Part shown: piece after piece, positions 18,500 through 27,857 of the stretch
Layout of the letters: each line of letters begins with the position of its first letter
Position numbering within the stretch: the stretch's first letter is position 1
From: Geofilum rubicundum JCM 15548
GTDB lineage: Bacteria > Bacteroidota > Bacteroidia > Bacteroidales > Marinilabiliaceae
Direction of reading: 5' to 3'
NCBI RefSeq assembly: GCF_000974365.1
Contig: NZ_BAZW01000008.1
Coordinates: forward strand, 83,267 to 147,266
DNA: 64,000 bases
Notes under the pieces: generated by a model
Told to the model about the DNA's origin: nothing
Databases searched by the model: none
What the model saw: the letters and a program-made list of their open reading frames with translations, nothing else
Program-made: the position numbers and the translations under genes

Positions 18500-18823
18500 T
18501 TGGTGGTGGATAATGAGGCCCCGGAAATTTATGTCAACTTTAGTATTAAGGCCTTGCGTGAGGAGGTGACAGAGGGTGAAAAAATCAGTGTATTCCCCCC
18601 CTATGTAAAAATGTACATTGGAGCCACCGATCGCTACTGCGGAACACAGGATATTTTCTATACCATTGATGGGGGAGAAAAGTTCAAATACGGTGGCGAC
18701 AATTCGCCGTCTGACAATGAATTGTTTAAGGATGAGCGACTGTATGAAGTGCATGTGGAAGCCCTTGATAAATTAGGTAATTCAGGCACCAAAACCTTGA
18801 AATTCAGAGTGGCCAGAAAATAG
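18500..18823 (+). CDS. Secreted Ig-like repeat protein, C-terminal fragment (frameshifted)
   Basis: The last repeat of the preceding protein: VVDNEAPEIYVNFSI opens a new unit, and VHVEALDKLGNSGTKTLKFRVARK closes it with the same DKxGN ending as the earlier repeats. The frame is open upstream to about 18434, so the first start codon here is not genuine. A strong terminator follows at 18847. Confidence 0.7.
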   Translation: MVVDNEAPEIYVNFSIKALREEVTEGEKISVFPPYVKMYIGATDRYCGTQDIFYTIDGGEKFKYGGDNSPSDNELFKDERLYEVHVEALDKLGNSGTKTLKFRVARK

Positions 18824-18846
18824 GCGCTTGATCATATTTTCATGAT

Positions 18847-18882
18847 AACACCAACACTGTTTTTTTGTGTTGGTGTTTTTTT
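18847..18882 (+). terminator. Intrinsic terminator
   Basis: An 11-bp perfect stem AACACCAACAC/GTGTTGGTGTT with a T-rich loop, followed by TTTTT. It ends the Ig-like repeat gene. Confidence 0.85.
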
Positions 18883-18917
18883 GCTTTTTTGCGCAGAGTG
18901 TTCGTAACTTTACTTAA

Positions 18918-18933
18918 TGTCCGTTAACGGACA
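18918..18933. promoter_or_regulatory. Perfect 16-bp palindrome, candidate activator binding site
   Basis: TGTCCGTTAACGGACA is an exact palindrome centred about 120 bp upstream of the predicted sigma-54 transcript start of the efflux operon. This is the usual place for an enhancer bound by a sigma-54-dependent response regulator. No such regulator gene is in this window. Confidence 0.55.
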
Positions 18934-18965
18934 GTTCTCGTCCCGAAATCAGACACTTTTTAATA

Positions 18966-18981
18966 CATGACTTCTGTCATG
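18966..18981. promoter_or_regulatory. Second dyad, possible weaker activator site
   Basis: CATGAC-TTCT-GTCATG has perfect 6-bp arms and the same 6-4-6 geometry as the palindrome at 18918, with its centre 48 bp further downstream. The sequence differs, so shared recognition is uncertain. Confidence 0.3.
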
Positions 18982-19020
18982 GATTTGTTATTCCACAGTA
19001 ATTCAATATATTATGTTTTT

Positions 19021-19035
19021 TGGCAAGATGATTGT
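19021..19035 (+). promoter_or_regulatory. Candidate sigma-54 (-24/-12) promoter
   Basis: TGGCAAGATGATTGT fits the consensus TGGCAC-N5-TTGC with the correct GG to G spacing; the final C is replaced by T. It lies 43 bases before the ATG of the ABC ATPase, predicting a start near 19046. No TAnnTTTG element is seen nearby, which favours the sigma-54 reading. Confidence 0.55.
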
Positions 19036-19077
19036 TAATTTTCGCAACATATCTATAACAGTTAAATATATTGGGCA

Positions 19078-19797
19078 ATGAGTAATAGTATCATTCGTGT
19101 GGAAGCGCTTCATAAGTCGTATGTGAACGGGAGTAACTCCCTTCACGTTCTTAAAGGTATTGATATGGACATCCAAAAAGGAGAAATGGTCAGCATTATG
19201 GGTTCGTCCGGTTCCGGAAAATCCACACTGCTTAATATATTGGGCATCTTGGATAATTACGATGCGGGCTCCTATCATTTGGATGACATTCATATCTCTA
19301 AAATGAATGAGACCAAGGCGGCCAAATACAGAAATCAATACATCGGCTTTGTTTTTCAGTCCTTCAACTTGATCTCCTTTAAAAATGCCATGGAAAATGT
19401 GGCTCTGCCCTTGTACTACCAAAAGGTGAGTCGGAAAAAGCGAAACAATCTGGCATTGGAATATCTTGAGCGCATGGGGCTTCGTGAGTGGGCCCACCAT
19501 TTGCCATCGGAATTGTCGGGTGGACAAAAACAGCGCATTGCCATCGCCCGTGCACTGATATCCAAGCCGAAAATTATTTTGGCCGATGAGCCCACCGGGG
19601 CGCTGGATTCACAGACTTCCCTGGAGGTGATGGAGATTTTGAAGGAAGTCAACCAGACCGGTATCGCTATCATCATTGTGACCCACGAAAATGATATTGC
19701 CAATCAAACCCAGCGCATTATTCGTTTGCGGGATGGTGTTATCGAATCGAATCAGGTGAACCACGCTTTTCATTTAGAATCTGTAGAAGTCAATTAA
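19078..19797 (+). CDS. ABC transporter ATP-binding protein (MacB/LolD type)
   Basis: A 239-residue ATPase with Walker A GSSGSGKSTLLNILG, Q-loop VFQSFNLI, signature LSGGQKQRIAIARAL, Walker B IILADEPTGALD and the switch His in VTHEND. The sequence after Walker B (DEPTGALDSQTSLEVMEIL) is typical of the MacB/LolD/FtsE subfamily that powers mechanotransmission rather than direct membrane transport. It is the first gene of a five-gene operon with two FtsX-like permeases, an adaptor and a TolC-like channel. Expression is inferred to depend on the sigma-54-like promoter just upstream. Confidence 0.93.
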   Translation: MSNSIIRVEALHKSYVNGSNSLHVLKGIDMDIQKGEMVSIMGSSGSGKSTLLNILGILDNYDAGSYHLDDIHISKMNETKAAKYRNQYIGFVFQSFNLISFKNAMENVALPLYYQKVSRKKRNNLALEYLERMGLREWAHHLPSELSGGQKQRIAIARALISKPKIILADEPTGALDSQTSLEVMEILKEVNQTGIAIIIVTHENDIANQTQRIIRLRDGVIESNQVNHAFHLESVEVN

Positions 19798-19903
19798 TCT
19801 TTTAAGAAAACGGCCTACCGTTCGAAAGCCTGGTTTTAATGGAATCGGTAAACGAAAGTGCCGCTTAATGGCTGTTTATGTTTTATTTAACCATCTACTC
19901 AAA

Positions 19904-21151
19904 ATGTTCGATTATTTAGAAGAAATACTATCCACCCTTAAAAAAAATAAGTTAAGGGCTGTTATGACCGGGTTTAGTGTGGCGTGGGGTATTTTTATGC
20001 TGATTATTTTGTTGGGAAGCGGCAGGGGTTTGCAGAATGGCATGGAATTTAATTTTAAGGACATTGCCAAAAATGCCATCCAGATTTGGCCTGGACGTAC
20101 CAGTGAGAATTTTGAAGGTTTGGGAAAGGGTCGACGCGTGCAGTTTACCAATGAGGATTATGACCTCATGAAACGGGAGTTGCGGGGAATTGATGATATC
20201 TCGGGTCGCCTCTACCTCTGGTCGGATGTGGCCATCACCTACGGCAATGAGTATGCCAATTATAGGGTGACCTGCGTGATGCCGGAGTTCATTAATATCC
20301 GATTGATGAATGTTCTCAAGGGGCGTTTTATCAATCAAATGGACATTCAGGAGAACCGCAAAGTCATTGTGCTTTCTCAGAGCATTGTAGATATGTTGTT
20401 CAAAGAGGTGGAGCCCATAGGCGAATATGTAAAAGTGGGGGGCATCTATTTTCAGGTGGTAGGGGTGCTTGAGAATCCAACCGACAAGAATGCCAAAGAT
20501 GCCATTTTGCCGTTGTCTACCGGGCAGCGGGTTTTTAACGGGGCCAATCGTTTGAGTAATCTGGCCATGACCACGACGTCCACCACCGTTGAAGCCAATA
20601 AACAAATAGAGGAAGAAATCAGAGGTTTTTTGGCCAAGCGACACCGGTTTTCCACCTCTGACGATGAGGCCTTGTATGTTTGGAATACGCTGGAGGACTT
20701 TAAACGGGCCCAGGGCGTATTCGGCGGCATCCGGATGTTTGTCTGGATCATCGGCATCATGACCATCATTGCCGGCATAGTCGGCGTGAGTAACATCATG
20801 ATTATTCTGGTCAAGGAAAGAACCAAGGAAATTGGTATTCGCAAGGCCATTGGGGCCTCTCCGCTCAGTGTGGTGATGTTGGTACTGTCGGAATCGCTTT
20901 TTATTACGGCGGTAGCGGGATTGGTGGGCATGTTATTAGGCATGGGAATTCTGCATATTGCCAGTACAGTGCTGACTTCCATGGCGGAGACCAATGATAC
21001 CGTCCGCTATGTCTTTTTTAATCCCTCTGCCAGCTTTGGAGTGGCCATATCTGCCACCATACTCCTGGTGGTTGCGGGATTGCTGGCCGGGTTTATTCCG
21101 GCCCGCAAAGCGGCCGGTATTAAACCCATTGAGGCCTTGCACGATGAGTAA
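19904..21151 (+). CDS. MacB-like ABC transporter permease (first of two)
   Basis: A permease of about 415 residues with the MacB/FtsX topology: one N-terminal helix (FSVAWGIFMLIILLGSG), a large periplasmic domain (about 45-270) and three C-terminal helices (IRMFVWIIGIMTIIAGIVGVSNIM; LSVVMLVLSESLFITAVAGLVG near 320-350; last near 380-400). The coupling segment VKERTKEIGIRKAIGASP is the hallmark of this family. I chose the ATG at 19904 (MFDYLEEIL) over one 12 codons upstream because the paralogue downstream begins the same way (MFDKDRW). It likely heterodimerises with the next gene. Confidence 0.9.
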   Translation: MFDYLEEILSTLKKNKLRAVMTGFSVAWGIFMLIILLGSGRGLQNGMEFNFKDIAKNAIQIWPGRTSENFEGLGKGRRVQFTNEDYDLMKRELRGIDDISGRLYLWSDVAITYGNEYANYRVTCVMPEFINIRLMNVLKGRFINQMDIQENRKVIVLSQSIVDMLFKEVEPIGEYVKVGGIYFQVVGVLENPTDKNAKDAILPLSTGQRVFNGANRLSNLAMTTTSTTVEANKQIEEEIRGFLAKRHRFSTSDDEALYVWNTLEDFKRAQGVFGGIRMFVWIIGIMTIIAGIVGVSNIMIILVKERTKEIGIRKAIGASPLSVVMLVLSESLFITAVAGLVGMLLGMGILHIASTVLTSMAETNDTVRYVFFNPSASFGVAISATILLVVAGLLAGFIPARKAAGIKPIEALHDE

Positions 21152-21208
21152 ACAGATGGCTTTCTTTTTAACAAGTGGCTTTCAGGCTAACATTTAAAAC
21201 AAAATACC

Positions 21209-22489
21209 GTGTTTGACAAAGACAGATGGCAGGAAATCTTCAATGCCATAAAACAGAATAAGTTACGCAGTGTGCTTACTGCATTCGGAGTGTTTTGGGG
21301 CATCTTTATGCTCGTGACCATGACCGGGGCCGGTAACGGCTTAATTAATGGCGTCACGGATGGATTCAAAGATTTTGCGGCCAACAGTGCCTTTGTCTGG
21401 GCCAATACCACTACCAAACCTTATAAGGGATTCCGGCAGGGACGTCAATGGAATTTTACCAATGATGACATGGCTTCTATCCGGCGTGAAATTCCGGAGG
21501 TGGACGTGCTGGCGCCCAAGCTTCAGGGTTGGAATATATCCAATGGCGAAAATGTCATTCGGGGATTGAAGACCGGCTCCTTCCGGGTTAATGGAGAAGT
21601 ACCCGATTACAATTTGATTGATCCCAATGAAATGGTTTACGGCCGGTATATCAATGATATGGATATACACCACCGAAGAAAAGTCTGTGTGATTGGTGAA
21701 CGGGTATACGAGGTCATGTTCGAAAAAGATGAAGATCCGGTGGGCGAATACCTTAAAGTGAGTGGCGTTTGGTTTCAGGTAATTGGGGTAGCCAGGTCTA
21801 AAAACCCCAATATCAACATCGGAGGTGATAAAAAGGAAATGATTTCCTTGCCTTTTACCACCATGCAACAATCTTTTAACTACGGCAATGATGTTCACTT
21901 TTTTGGCTTCACCTCACGAGCGGGCGAAAGTGTTTCGGAGACCGCCGAAAAGGTCACTCAATTATTGAAGAGCAAGCACTCCATAGATCCTGAGGATTTG
22001 GAGGCGACCGGTCATTTTAATGTCGAGGAGCAGGTGAAGACCATGAATTATATGTTTTTGGGCATTAATGTGTTGATCTGGATTGTGGGGATCGGAACCC
22101 TGGTGGCCGGTGCGGTGGGTATTAGCAACATCATGTTGGTGATAGTCCGTGAACGCACCAAGGAAATTGGCATTCAGCGCGCCATTGGTGCGCGTCCCTG
22201 GACCATTGTGAGTCAGATCCTGACCGAGTCCGTTTTTCTGACCACCATCGCAGGTTTTCTGGGACTGGCCCTTGGAACCCTGGTGCTGCATGCAGCTGAT
22301 ATGGCCATTATGGCTGCTGAGGCAGCCAAAACTTCCGAAGAGGGCACCTTTTTCAAGAACCCTGAAATAGGTTTGCCCATGGCACTGATTGCCCTGGCGG
22401 TATTGGTGCTGACCGGACTGATTGCCGGATTAATACCTGCCCAAAAGGCCATACGTATTAAGCCCATTGAAGCATTGAGACACGAGTAG
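21209..22489 (+). CDS. MacB-like ABC transporter permease (second of two)
   Basis: 426 residues, paralogous to the preceding gene over its whole length: N-terminal helix FGVFWGIFMLVTMTGAGNG, a periplasmic domain, coupling segment VRERTKEIGIQRAIGARP and C-terminal helices ending in GLIPAQKAIRIKPIEAL. It starts with GTG at 21209. Two different half-permeases beside a single ATPase suggest a heterodimeric MacB-type complex, a common Bacteroidota arrangement. The substrate is unknown; family members export peptides, lipids, siderophores or macrolides. Confidence 0.9.
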   Translation: MFDKDRWQEIFNAIKQNKLRSVLTAFGVFWGIFMLVTMTGAGNGLINGVTDGFKDFAANSAFVWANTTTKPYKGFRQGRQWNFTNDDMASIRREIPEVDVLAPKLQGWNISNGENVIRGLKTGSFRVNGEVPDYNLIDPNEMVYGRYINDMDIHHRRKVCVIGERVYEVMFEKDEDPVGEYLKVSGVWFQVIGVARSKNPNINIGGDKKEMISLPFTTMQQSFNYGNDVHFFGFTSRAGESVSETAEKVTQLLKSKHSIDPEDLEATGHFNVEEQVKTMNYMFLGINVLIWIVGIGTLVAGAVGISNIMLVIVRERTKEIGIQRAIGARPWTIVSQILTESVFLTTIAGFLGLALGTLVLHAADMAIMAAEAAKTSEEGTFFKNPEIGLPMALIALAVLVLTGLIAGLIPAQKAIRIKPIEALRHE

Positions 22490-22520
22490 TTTAAGTGGAT
22501 AAATTTTAAATATTTTAAAT

Positions 22521-23603
22521 ATGAAACGATTTTTGAAAATTGGACTTTTGCTTGTTTTTGTGGCATTGGTAGCATGGGTGTTTGTGTATCTCTACAAACA
22601 ATCGAAAGCAGCCCCCACGGTTTATGAAACCGAGACGCCGTTTAAGACGAATATCATTAAAAAGACCGTGGCTACAGGATCCGTGGTTCCACGAAAGGAA
22701 ATCGCGATTAAGCCTCAGGAGTCGGGCATTATTACCGCTCTTTTTGTAGAACCCGGAGAGTTGGTTAAGAAGGGGGATATGATTGCCCGTATTCAGATTA
22801 TTCCGGAAATGGTTCAGGTGAATGAAGCGGAGAGCAGGGTAAACAAGGCCCGTATGGCCTTTGAAAATGCCGAAGCTGATTTTAACCGAATGAAGGACTT
22901 GTTTGAGCAAAATGTGATCGCCATCTCTGAGTTTCAATCAGAGGAGCTGCGCTTCAAAACCAGCAGAGAAGATTTGCAAGCTGCTGAGAATCATTTGCAG
23001 TTGATTCAGGAAGGGGTTACCAAGAAGATGGGGGCTAAAACCAATACAGTGATCCGTTCGACCATTGACGGAATGGTTTTGGATGTGCCGGTGGAAGAGG
23101 GCAATTCCGTGATAAAAAGTAATGCCTTTAACGATGGTACAACCGTAGCCATGGTGGCCGATATGTCGGAAATGGTGTTCGAGGGCAAGGTGGATGAGAC
23201 CGAAGTCGGCAAGATAAAAGAAGGCATGCATTTGCTGATGACCATTGGCGCCGTTGAAAATGAAATGTTCGATGCTTATCTGGAATATATCTCTCCCAAA
23301 GGCGTGGAAGAAGGCGGCGCCATTCAGTTTGAGATAAAAGCGGCCGTTAAACTGAAAGAGCAACAGTTTATCAGGGCCGGCTACAGTGCCAATGCCGACA
23401 TTGTTTTGGATCGTCGCGACAGCGTGCTGGCCGTTAATGAAAAGGTGCTTCAGTTTAGCGGTGACTCCGTTTTTGTGGAGGTGGAGACCGAAGATCAGGT
23501 CTTTGAAAAGCGTTTGGTGGAGACCGGCTTATCGGATGGTCTGAATATCGAACTGCTGAATGGCCTTAAAGAAGAAGAGAAAGTAAAGGTGCCAACGATC
23601 TAA
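22521..23603 (+). CDS. MacA/HlyD-type periplasmic adaptor protein
   Basis: 360 residues. An N-terminal membrane anchor (IGLLLVFVALVAWVFVYLY) is followed by a lipoyl-like half motif (ATGSVVPRKEIAIKPQESGII), a helical hairpin (about 95-165) rich in Glu/Ala/Lys, the second half-lipoyl (RSTIDGMVLDVPVEEGNSV) and beta-barrel plus membrane-proximal domains (GYSANADIVLDRRDSVLAV). This is the membrane-fusion protein layout of MacA. It bridges the MacB-like permeases and the TolC-like channel encoded on either side. Confidence 0.92.
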   Translation: MKRFLKIGLLLVFVALVAWVFVYLYKQSKAAPTVYETETPFKTNIIKKTVATGSVVPRKEIAIKPQESGIITALFVEPGELVKKGDMIARIQIIPEMVQVNEAESRVNKARMAFENAEADFNRMKDLFEQNVIAISEFQSEELRFKTSREDLQAAENHLQLIQEGVTKKMGAKTNTVIRSTIDGMVLDVPVEEGNSVIKSNAFNDGTTVAMVADMSEMVFEGKVDETEVGKIKEGMHLLMTIGAVENEMFDAYLEYISPKGVEEGGAIQFEIKAAVKLKEQQFIRAGYSANADIVLDRRDSVLAVNEKVLQFSGDSVFVEVETEDQVFEKRLVETGLSDGLNIELLNGLKEEEKVKVPTI

Positions 23604-23700
23604 TCCGGGCCTCCATCCGGACGCAATAATGGACCAGTAATTATTTAAAAGAAACTTTTATGGCGCTTTCATTTAAAGCGTTACAGAAATCTACAGTTGT

Positions 23701-25050
23701 ATGCAAACCTTAAGAAGTATATTGGTTGGATGGGCTTTGGCAACCACCATGGCAGTCAGTGCCCAGGAAGCACCGGTGACCGGGCAAGCCTGGGGATTGG
23801 AACAATGCATCGAACACGCCCGAAACAATAACCTGTCCATTAAACGGCAACAGTTGAATGCGGATTATGCCCGCAACCAGCACCAGCAAAAAAAGCTGGA
23901 GTTATTACCTGATTTGAATGCCAGTGGAAGTTACCGCTCGAGGAGTGGCCGGGTAAGGGATGAGAATGCCTTTCGGGTGATTGATGTCACTACCCAGGAC
24001 GGAAATGTAGGTATTTCTTCAAATACACCATTATTTGAAGGCTTTACGCGTCGGAATAGTATTAAAAAAGGCGAGTTGGACTGGCAGGCCGCCGTTAAGG
24101 ATGTGGAAAAAGCAGAGAATGATATGGCTTTGAATATTACTTCCCTGTATATGCAGATTTTGTTCGACAAGGAGCTGTTGGAAGCTGCCCGTCGACAATA
24201 TACAACCGTACAGTTACAGGTCGATCGCACCCAAAAGCTGGTGGAGGCCGGAAGTTTGCCGGAAGGCCATTTGCTGGAAGTCCGTTCCCTGGCAGCCCGG
24301 GATGCACTCAATGTGACCCGGTTGGAAAACAATCTGACCCTGTCATTGCTCGATCTGGCACAGGCTTTGGATCTGGAATCGGCCGAAGGTTTTGATATTG
24401 TAACACCGGAGATGCCTGAGTTGTCAGGTGCCGAATTGGTTGAGTCATCCGGCGTTTATGATTATGCCGTTAATAACCTGCCACAAATAGCCGCCTCTGA
24501 ATGGCGGCTCAGGAGCAGTGAGCAGGAAGTAGCCATTGCCAAAGGTTATTTAATGCCCCGATTGTCTTTCAATATAGGCTGGGGTACCTATGTTAGTAAG
24601 TACGATGGTCAGGAAAATTTTGATTTCCGCCAAAGCTTTGAGGACAATGCTTCCCGGTATTATGGTTTAAGTCTGTCGGTTCCCCTGTTCAACGCCCTCT
24701 CTGCCCGCACCGGCGTTAAAAACGCGCGTATCAGTGTTTTGAATTCTGAGTATGCGCTGGAACAGCAGAAGCAGGTGTTGCGTAAGGAAATACAACAGGC
24801 CCACGCGGATGCCCAGGCAGCTTTCAGGCAGTATGAGGCCGGACAGTCAGCGGTGGATTCCTACCAGGAATCCTTCAGATATACCGAAAAGCGCTACAAT
24901 GTAGGTATGGTTAACTCGGTCGATTACAATGTGGCCAAAACCGAGTACATGAAGGCCGAATCTGACTTTATCCAGGCCAAATATACCTATTTGCTGCGAC
25001 TGAAAATTCTGGATTTTTACCAGGCAAAGCCATTGTGCTATAAGAGTTAA
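23701..25050 (+). CDS. TolC-family outer-membrane efflux channel
   Basis: 449 residues with signal peptide (MQTLRSILVGWALATTMAVSAQ). Two internally homologous halves of long helices and barrel strands are seen: GLEQCIEHARNNNLSIKRQQ opens the first, and ASEWRLRSSEQEVAIAKGYL with PRLSFNIGWG opens the second. The helix KRYNVGMVNSVDYNVAKTEY is typical of the family. As the last gene of the operon it supplies the exit duct of the tripartite pump. An excellent terminator follows at 25066. Confidence 0.92.
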   Translation: MQTLRSILVGWALATTMAVSAQEAPVTGQAWGLEQCIEHARNNNLSIKRQQLNADYARNQHQQKKLELLPDLNASGSYRSRSGRVRDENAFRVIDVTTQDGNVGISSNTPLFEGFTRRNSIKKGELDWQAAVKDVEKAENDMALNITSLYMQILFDKELLEAARRQYTTVQLQVDRTQKLVEAGSLPEGHLLEVRSLAARDALNVTRLENNLTLSLLDLAQALDLESAEGFDIVTPEMPELSGAELVESSGVYDYAVNNLPQIAASEWRLRSSEQEVAIAKGYLMPRLSFNIGWGTYVSKYDGQENFDFRQSFEDNASRYYGLSLSVPLFNALSARTGVKNARISVLNSEYALEQQKQVLRKEIQQAHADAQAAFRQYEAGQSAVDSYQESFRYTEKRYNVGMVNSVDYNVAKTEYMKAESDFIQAKYTYLLRLKILDFYQAKPLCYKS

Positions 25051-25065
25051 AAAAAGAATCTGAAG

Positions 25066-25100
25066 ACAACAAAACCCCGGAAATTCCGGGGTTTTGTTGT
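25066..25100 (+). terminator. Intrinsic terminator of the efflux operon
   Basis: A long stem in which ACAACAAAACCCCGG pairs with CCGGGGTTTTGTTGT around an AAATT loop. It marks the 3' end of the five-gene MacAB/TolC-type unit. Confidence 0.88.
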
Positions 25101-25203
25101 TATATTGGATGGAGGTTGGTATTCATCTCTTGACTTTTATGCCTAAATTTGTGGGAAAATTTGGAGGGGTAGGGTAAAACGGCCCCTTTTAAAAGATGAA
25201 CAG

Positions 25204-25899
25204 ATGGCCCTTATACTTTGCATAGAGACTTCCACAACCGTGTGTTCCGTCGCATTGGTTCAAAACCATAAGGTATTGAACGCGCTTCGCGAGGATACAC
25301 CGAACTCGCATTCAACCTTACTGACCTTGCTCATTGAGAAACTGTTGGCACAGGCAGATTGTCGGGCCGAAGATTTGGACGCCGTTGCTGTCAGCAGTGG
25401 TCCGGGTTCCTATACCGGTCTGCGAATTGGTGTTTCTGTTGCAAAAGGCATCTGCTTCGCCACAGGTAAGCCCTTGATCGCCATGACTTCTTTGGAAATT
25501 ATGGCGGCCCATTTTTTGCAGAAGGCACCGGAAGTAGCCAGGGAGGATCTTCTTTGTCCCATGATCGATGCCCGTCGCATGGAAGTCTATTCGGCCTTAT
25601 ATCGTCCAGACCTGTCGGTGGCCCGTGAGGTGATGGCAGAGATCATCGATGAAAACAGCTTCAGGACTGAGTTAGAGCAGCAGAGAATTTTCTTTTTTGG
25701 GGATGGATCGGATAAGTGCCGCACAGTGATGTCCCACTCGCAGGCACAGTTTGTGGGGGAGATTGTGCCATTGGCTGCCGCCATGGCTTCTTTGGCCATG
25801 CGTCGCTATGAGGCCAGAAATTTTGAAGATGTGGCGTATTTCGAGCCTTTTTATTTAAAAAGCTTTATGGCAACCACACCCAAAAATAAATATTTTTAA
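25204..25899 (+). CDS. tsaB: tRNA threonylcarbamoyladenosine biosynthesis protein TsaB
   Basis: 231 residues. It begins ALILCIETSTTVCSVALV and contains VAVSSGPGSYTGLRIGVSVAKGI, the ASKHA-fold signature of TsaB. TsaB is the scaffold partner of TsaD in making the universal t6A37 modification of ANN-decoding tRNAs. As usual for TsaB, it lacks the HxxxH metal site of TsaD. The length matches E. coli TsaB (231). It appears monocistronic, with DUF3108 160 bases downstream. Confidence 0.93.
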   Translation: MALILCIETSTTVCSVALVQNHKVLNALREDTPNSHSTLLTLLIEKLLAQADCRAEDLDAVAVSSGPGSYTGLRIGVSVAKGICFATGKPLIAMTSLEIMAAHFLQKAPEVAREDLLCPMIDARRMEVYSALYRPDLSVAREVMAEIIDENSFRTELEQQRIFFFGDGSDKCRTVMSHSQAQFVGEIVPLAAAMASLAMRRYEARNFEDVAYFEPFYLKSFMATTPKNKYF

Positions 25900-26059
25900 G
25901 CGGTTAAGGTATTGGTAATGAGCATTAAACGCAACGCTGGCCTTTTCTCTGTCGGGTGGTGAAACAAGAAGGGCTCATAATTTGTATAAGGGTTATTGGA
26001 TTGTTACTTGAAATTTGTTTTACTTACAACCAAAACCATTTGGTACAAAATGATGCGTT

Positions 26060-26860
26060 ATGATGAATAGATTAACCATTAATTATATTCTCTTATCTTT
26101 TCTGCTTTTGTCGGGAACGCTGACGGCCGAAAAATTACCTGCCCAAAAGTTTCAACACAAGTCTTTTGGTCCCGGAGAGGAATTGCATTATGTGATGAAT
26201 TATGGCTTCATAAGAGGGGGAGAAGGTTTGTTAACCGTCAAAGATTCGGTTCTTAACGGGCGTGCTGTTTACCACATGGTCGGCAAGGCCAAAACGGCCG
26301 GACTGGCAGATAAAATTTTTAAGGTGCGGGATGTTTATGAGAGTTTTTACGATCCGCAGACGCGCTTGCCCGTTAAGTCCATCCGAAACATCAGTGAGGG
26401 GCGCTATCGCTGGTACAACGAATCGTTATTTGAACAGGGGGAAGATTCCACGCGGGTGCTCAGCCAACGCTCAGGTGAAAAATGGGTCGTGCCCAATATT
26501 TATGATATTGTTTCCGCCTTTTATATCGCCCGTGAAAAGCATTTCAATGATAATTTAAGAGAGGGGCAAATCATTACCTTACAGACCTACTTTGCGGATG
26601 AAGAATTTCCCCTGCGGATTCGTTACCGGGGATTGGAGACCATTAATACGCATTTCGGCAAATTGGAATGTTACAAATTTTCACCCGTCACGGAGGTGGG
26701 CCGCTCTTTTAAAACAGAGGATGATATGCATATCTGGATCACCCGTGATGATAATCGGGTGCCGGTACGTATTCGGTTCAACCTGAAAGTGGGATCCTTT
26801 GTCTGTGATCTGGAACAGTTCCGGGGCCTGAAAAATCCCTTTTCCAGCTTTGTGCCTTAA
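26060..26860 (+). CDS. DUF3108 family secreted protein
   Basis: 266 residues with an N-terminal signal sequence (MMNRLTINYILLSFLLLSG). The family pattern is visible: GPGEELHYVMNYGFIRGGEG near the start, then DVYESFYDPQTRLPVKSIRNI in the middle, and VWIT-like DDMHIWITRDDNRVPVRIRF near the end. DUF3108 proteins are periplasmic or envelope proteins of unknown function, probably with a lipocalin-like beta fold. It ends 12 bases before the convergent larE gene. Confidence 0.85.
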   Translation: MMNRLTINYILLSFLLLSGTLTAEKLPAQKFQHKSFGPGEELHYVMNYGFIRGGEGLLTVKDSVLNGRAVYHMVGKAKTAGLADKIFKVRDVYESFYDPQTRLPVKSIRNISEGRYRWYNESLFEQGEDSTRVLSQRSGEKWVVPNIYDIVSAFYIAREKHFNDNLREGQIITLQTYFADEEFPLRIRYRGLETINTHFGKLECYKFSPVTEVGRSFKTEDDMHIWITRDDNRVPVRIRFNLKVGSFVCDLEQFRGLKNPFSSFVP

Positions 26861-26872
26861 GCAAAACGGGGT

Positions 26873-27676
26873 TTATTTACCAATGAGGCGGTTCAGTTTT
26901 CCTGAAATGAGCCCCTCTTCATCAATTTCGGCTTGGCTAAAGCCGAATTTTTTAAATTGGGCGGTGATGTCCATCCAGTTTTCCCGCAGTTGCTGAATCT
27001 GGAAGGCCGGCACCTCCACACGGGCGGTGTCCCCAAAATAGCGCACCCTGGCATCCACAAATCCCAGGGAGGCCAGAAGTTCCTCCGCTTTTTCGATTAA
27101 GGCCAATTTGTCCATCGTAATCAATTCTCCGTAGGGGAAGCGACTACTCAGACAGGGACTGGCTGGCTTGTCCCAGACTTTTAATCCTGCCTCCCGCGCC
27201 ATGTTTCGAATATCCTCCTTGGTCATGCCGCACTCGGCCAGGGGACTAAAGGCCTGATACTTATCGGCCGCCTTGAGTCCGGGCCGATAATCGCCCCAGT
27301 CGCTTTTGTTGTTTCCGTTGACCATAATAAAATCAGGGTATTGGCTTTCCCTGTAATCTCCCATTACGGTATATAGGGAACTCTTACACCAGAAGCAGCG
27401 GTCTTCGGGATTGGTTCGGTAGTTGGGATCGTTGAGTTCATTGGGATGAACCACATCATACTGTATATCGTTTTCATCACAGAAGGCCAGCGCCAATTGG
27501 AAATCCCGGCGTTTGAGACTCGGGGAGTCGCCGATGATGGCAATGGCTTTCTCTTTCGGCAAAGCCTGTCGCGCCGCCCAGGCCACCAGGCAGGAATCCA
27601 CCCCTCCCGAAAGCGCAGTTAAAACGCCATTGTAGGACTTAAACCAATTGATTAATGCACTATATTGATCGGACAT
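26873..27676 (-). CDS. larE: ATP-dependent sacrificial sulfur transferase LarE (PP-loop family)
   Basis: 267 residues of the N-type ATP pyrophosphatase fold. The PP-loop is ALSGGVDSCL (residues 21-30). CFWCKSSLYTVM and DKPASPCLSSRFPYG hold conserved Cys residues; the Cys of the second segment corresponds to the sulfur-donating Cys in Lactiplantibacillus LarE. In lactobacilli LarE adenylates and thiolates a pyridinium precursor to make the nickel-pincer cofactor of lactate racemase. No larA, larB or larC is in this window, so a different acceptor substrate is possible. Confidence 0.88.
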   Translation of the reverse strand: MSDQYSALINWFKSYNGVLTALSGGVDSCLVAWAARQALPKEKAIAIIGDSPSLKRRDFQLALAFCDENDIQYDVVHPNELNDPNYRTNPEDRCFWCKSSLYTVMGDYRESQYPDFIMVNGNNKSDWGDYRPGLKAADKYQAFSPLAECGMTKEDIRNMAREAGLKVWDKPASPCLSSRFPYGELITMDKLALIEKAEELLASLGFVDARVRYFGDTARVEVPAFQIQQLRENWMDITAQFKKFGFSQAEIDEEGLISGKLNRLIGK

Positions 27677-27857
27677 CTTTTTTGTTTTTATGAACTGCTA
27701 AATTAATAAATCCTAATGAGTAATTAATGACTTATTTGGTGCTTGACGTGTATGCAGCTCTTCACCAGTTAATTGAACAGATGTTAATGATTTGTCAATG
27801 GTCTGTACTTTTTATACTTTCGCAGCACATTTAATATGCATCCTATTTCAGTTCATT

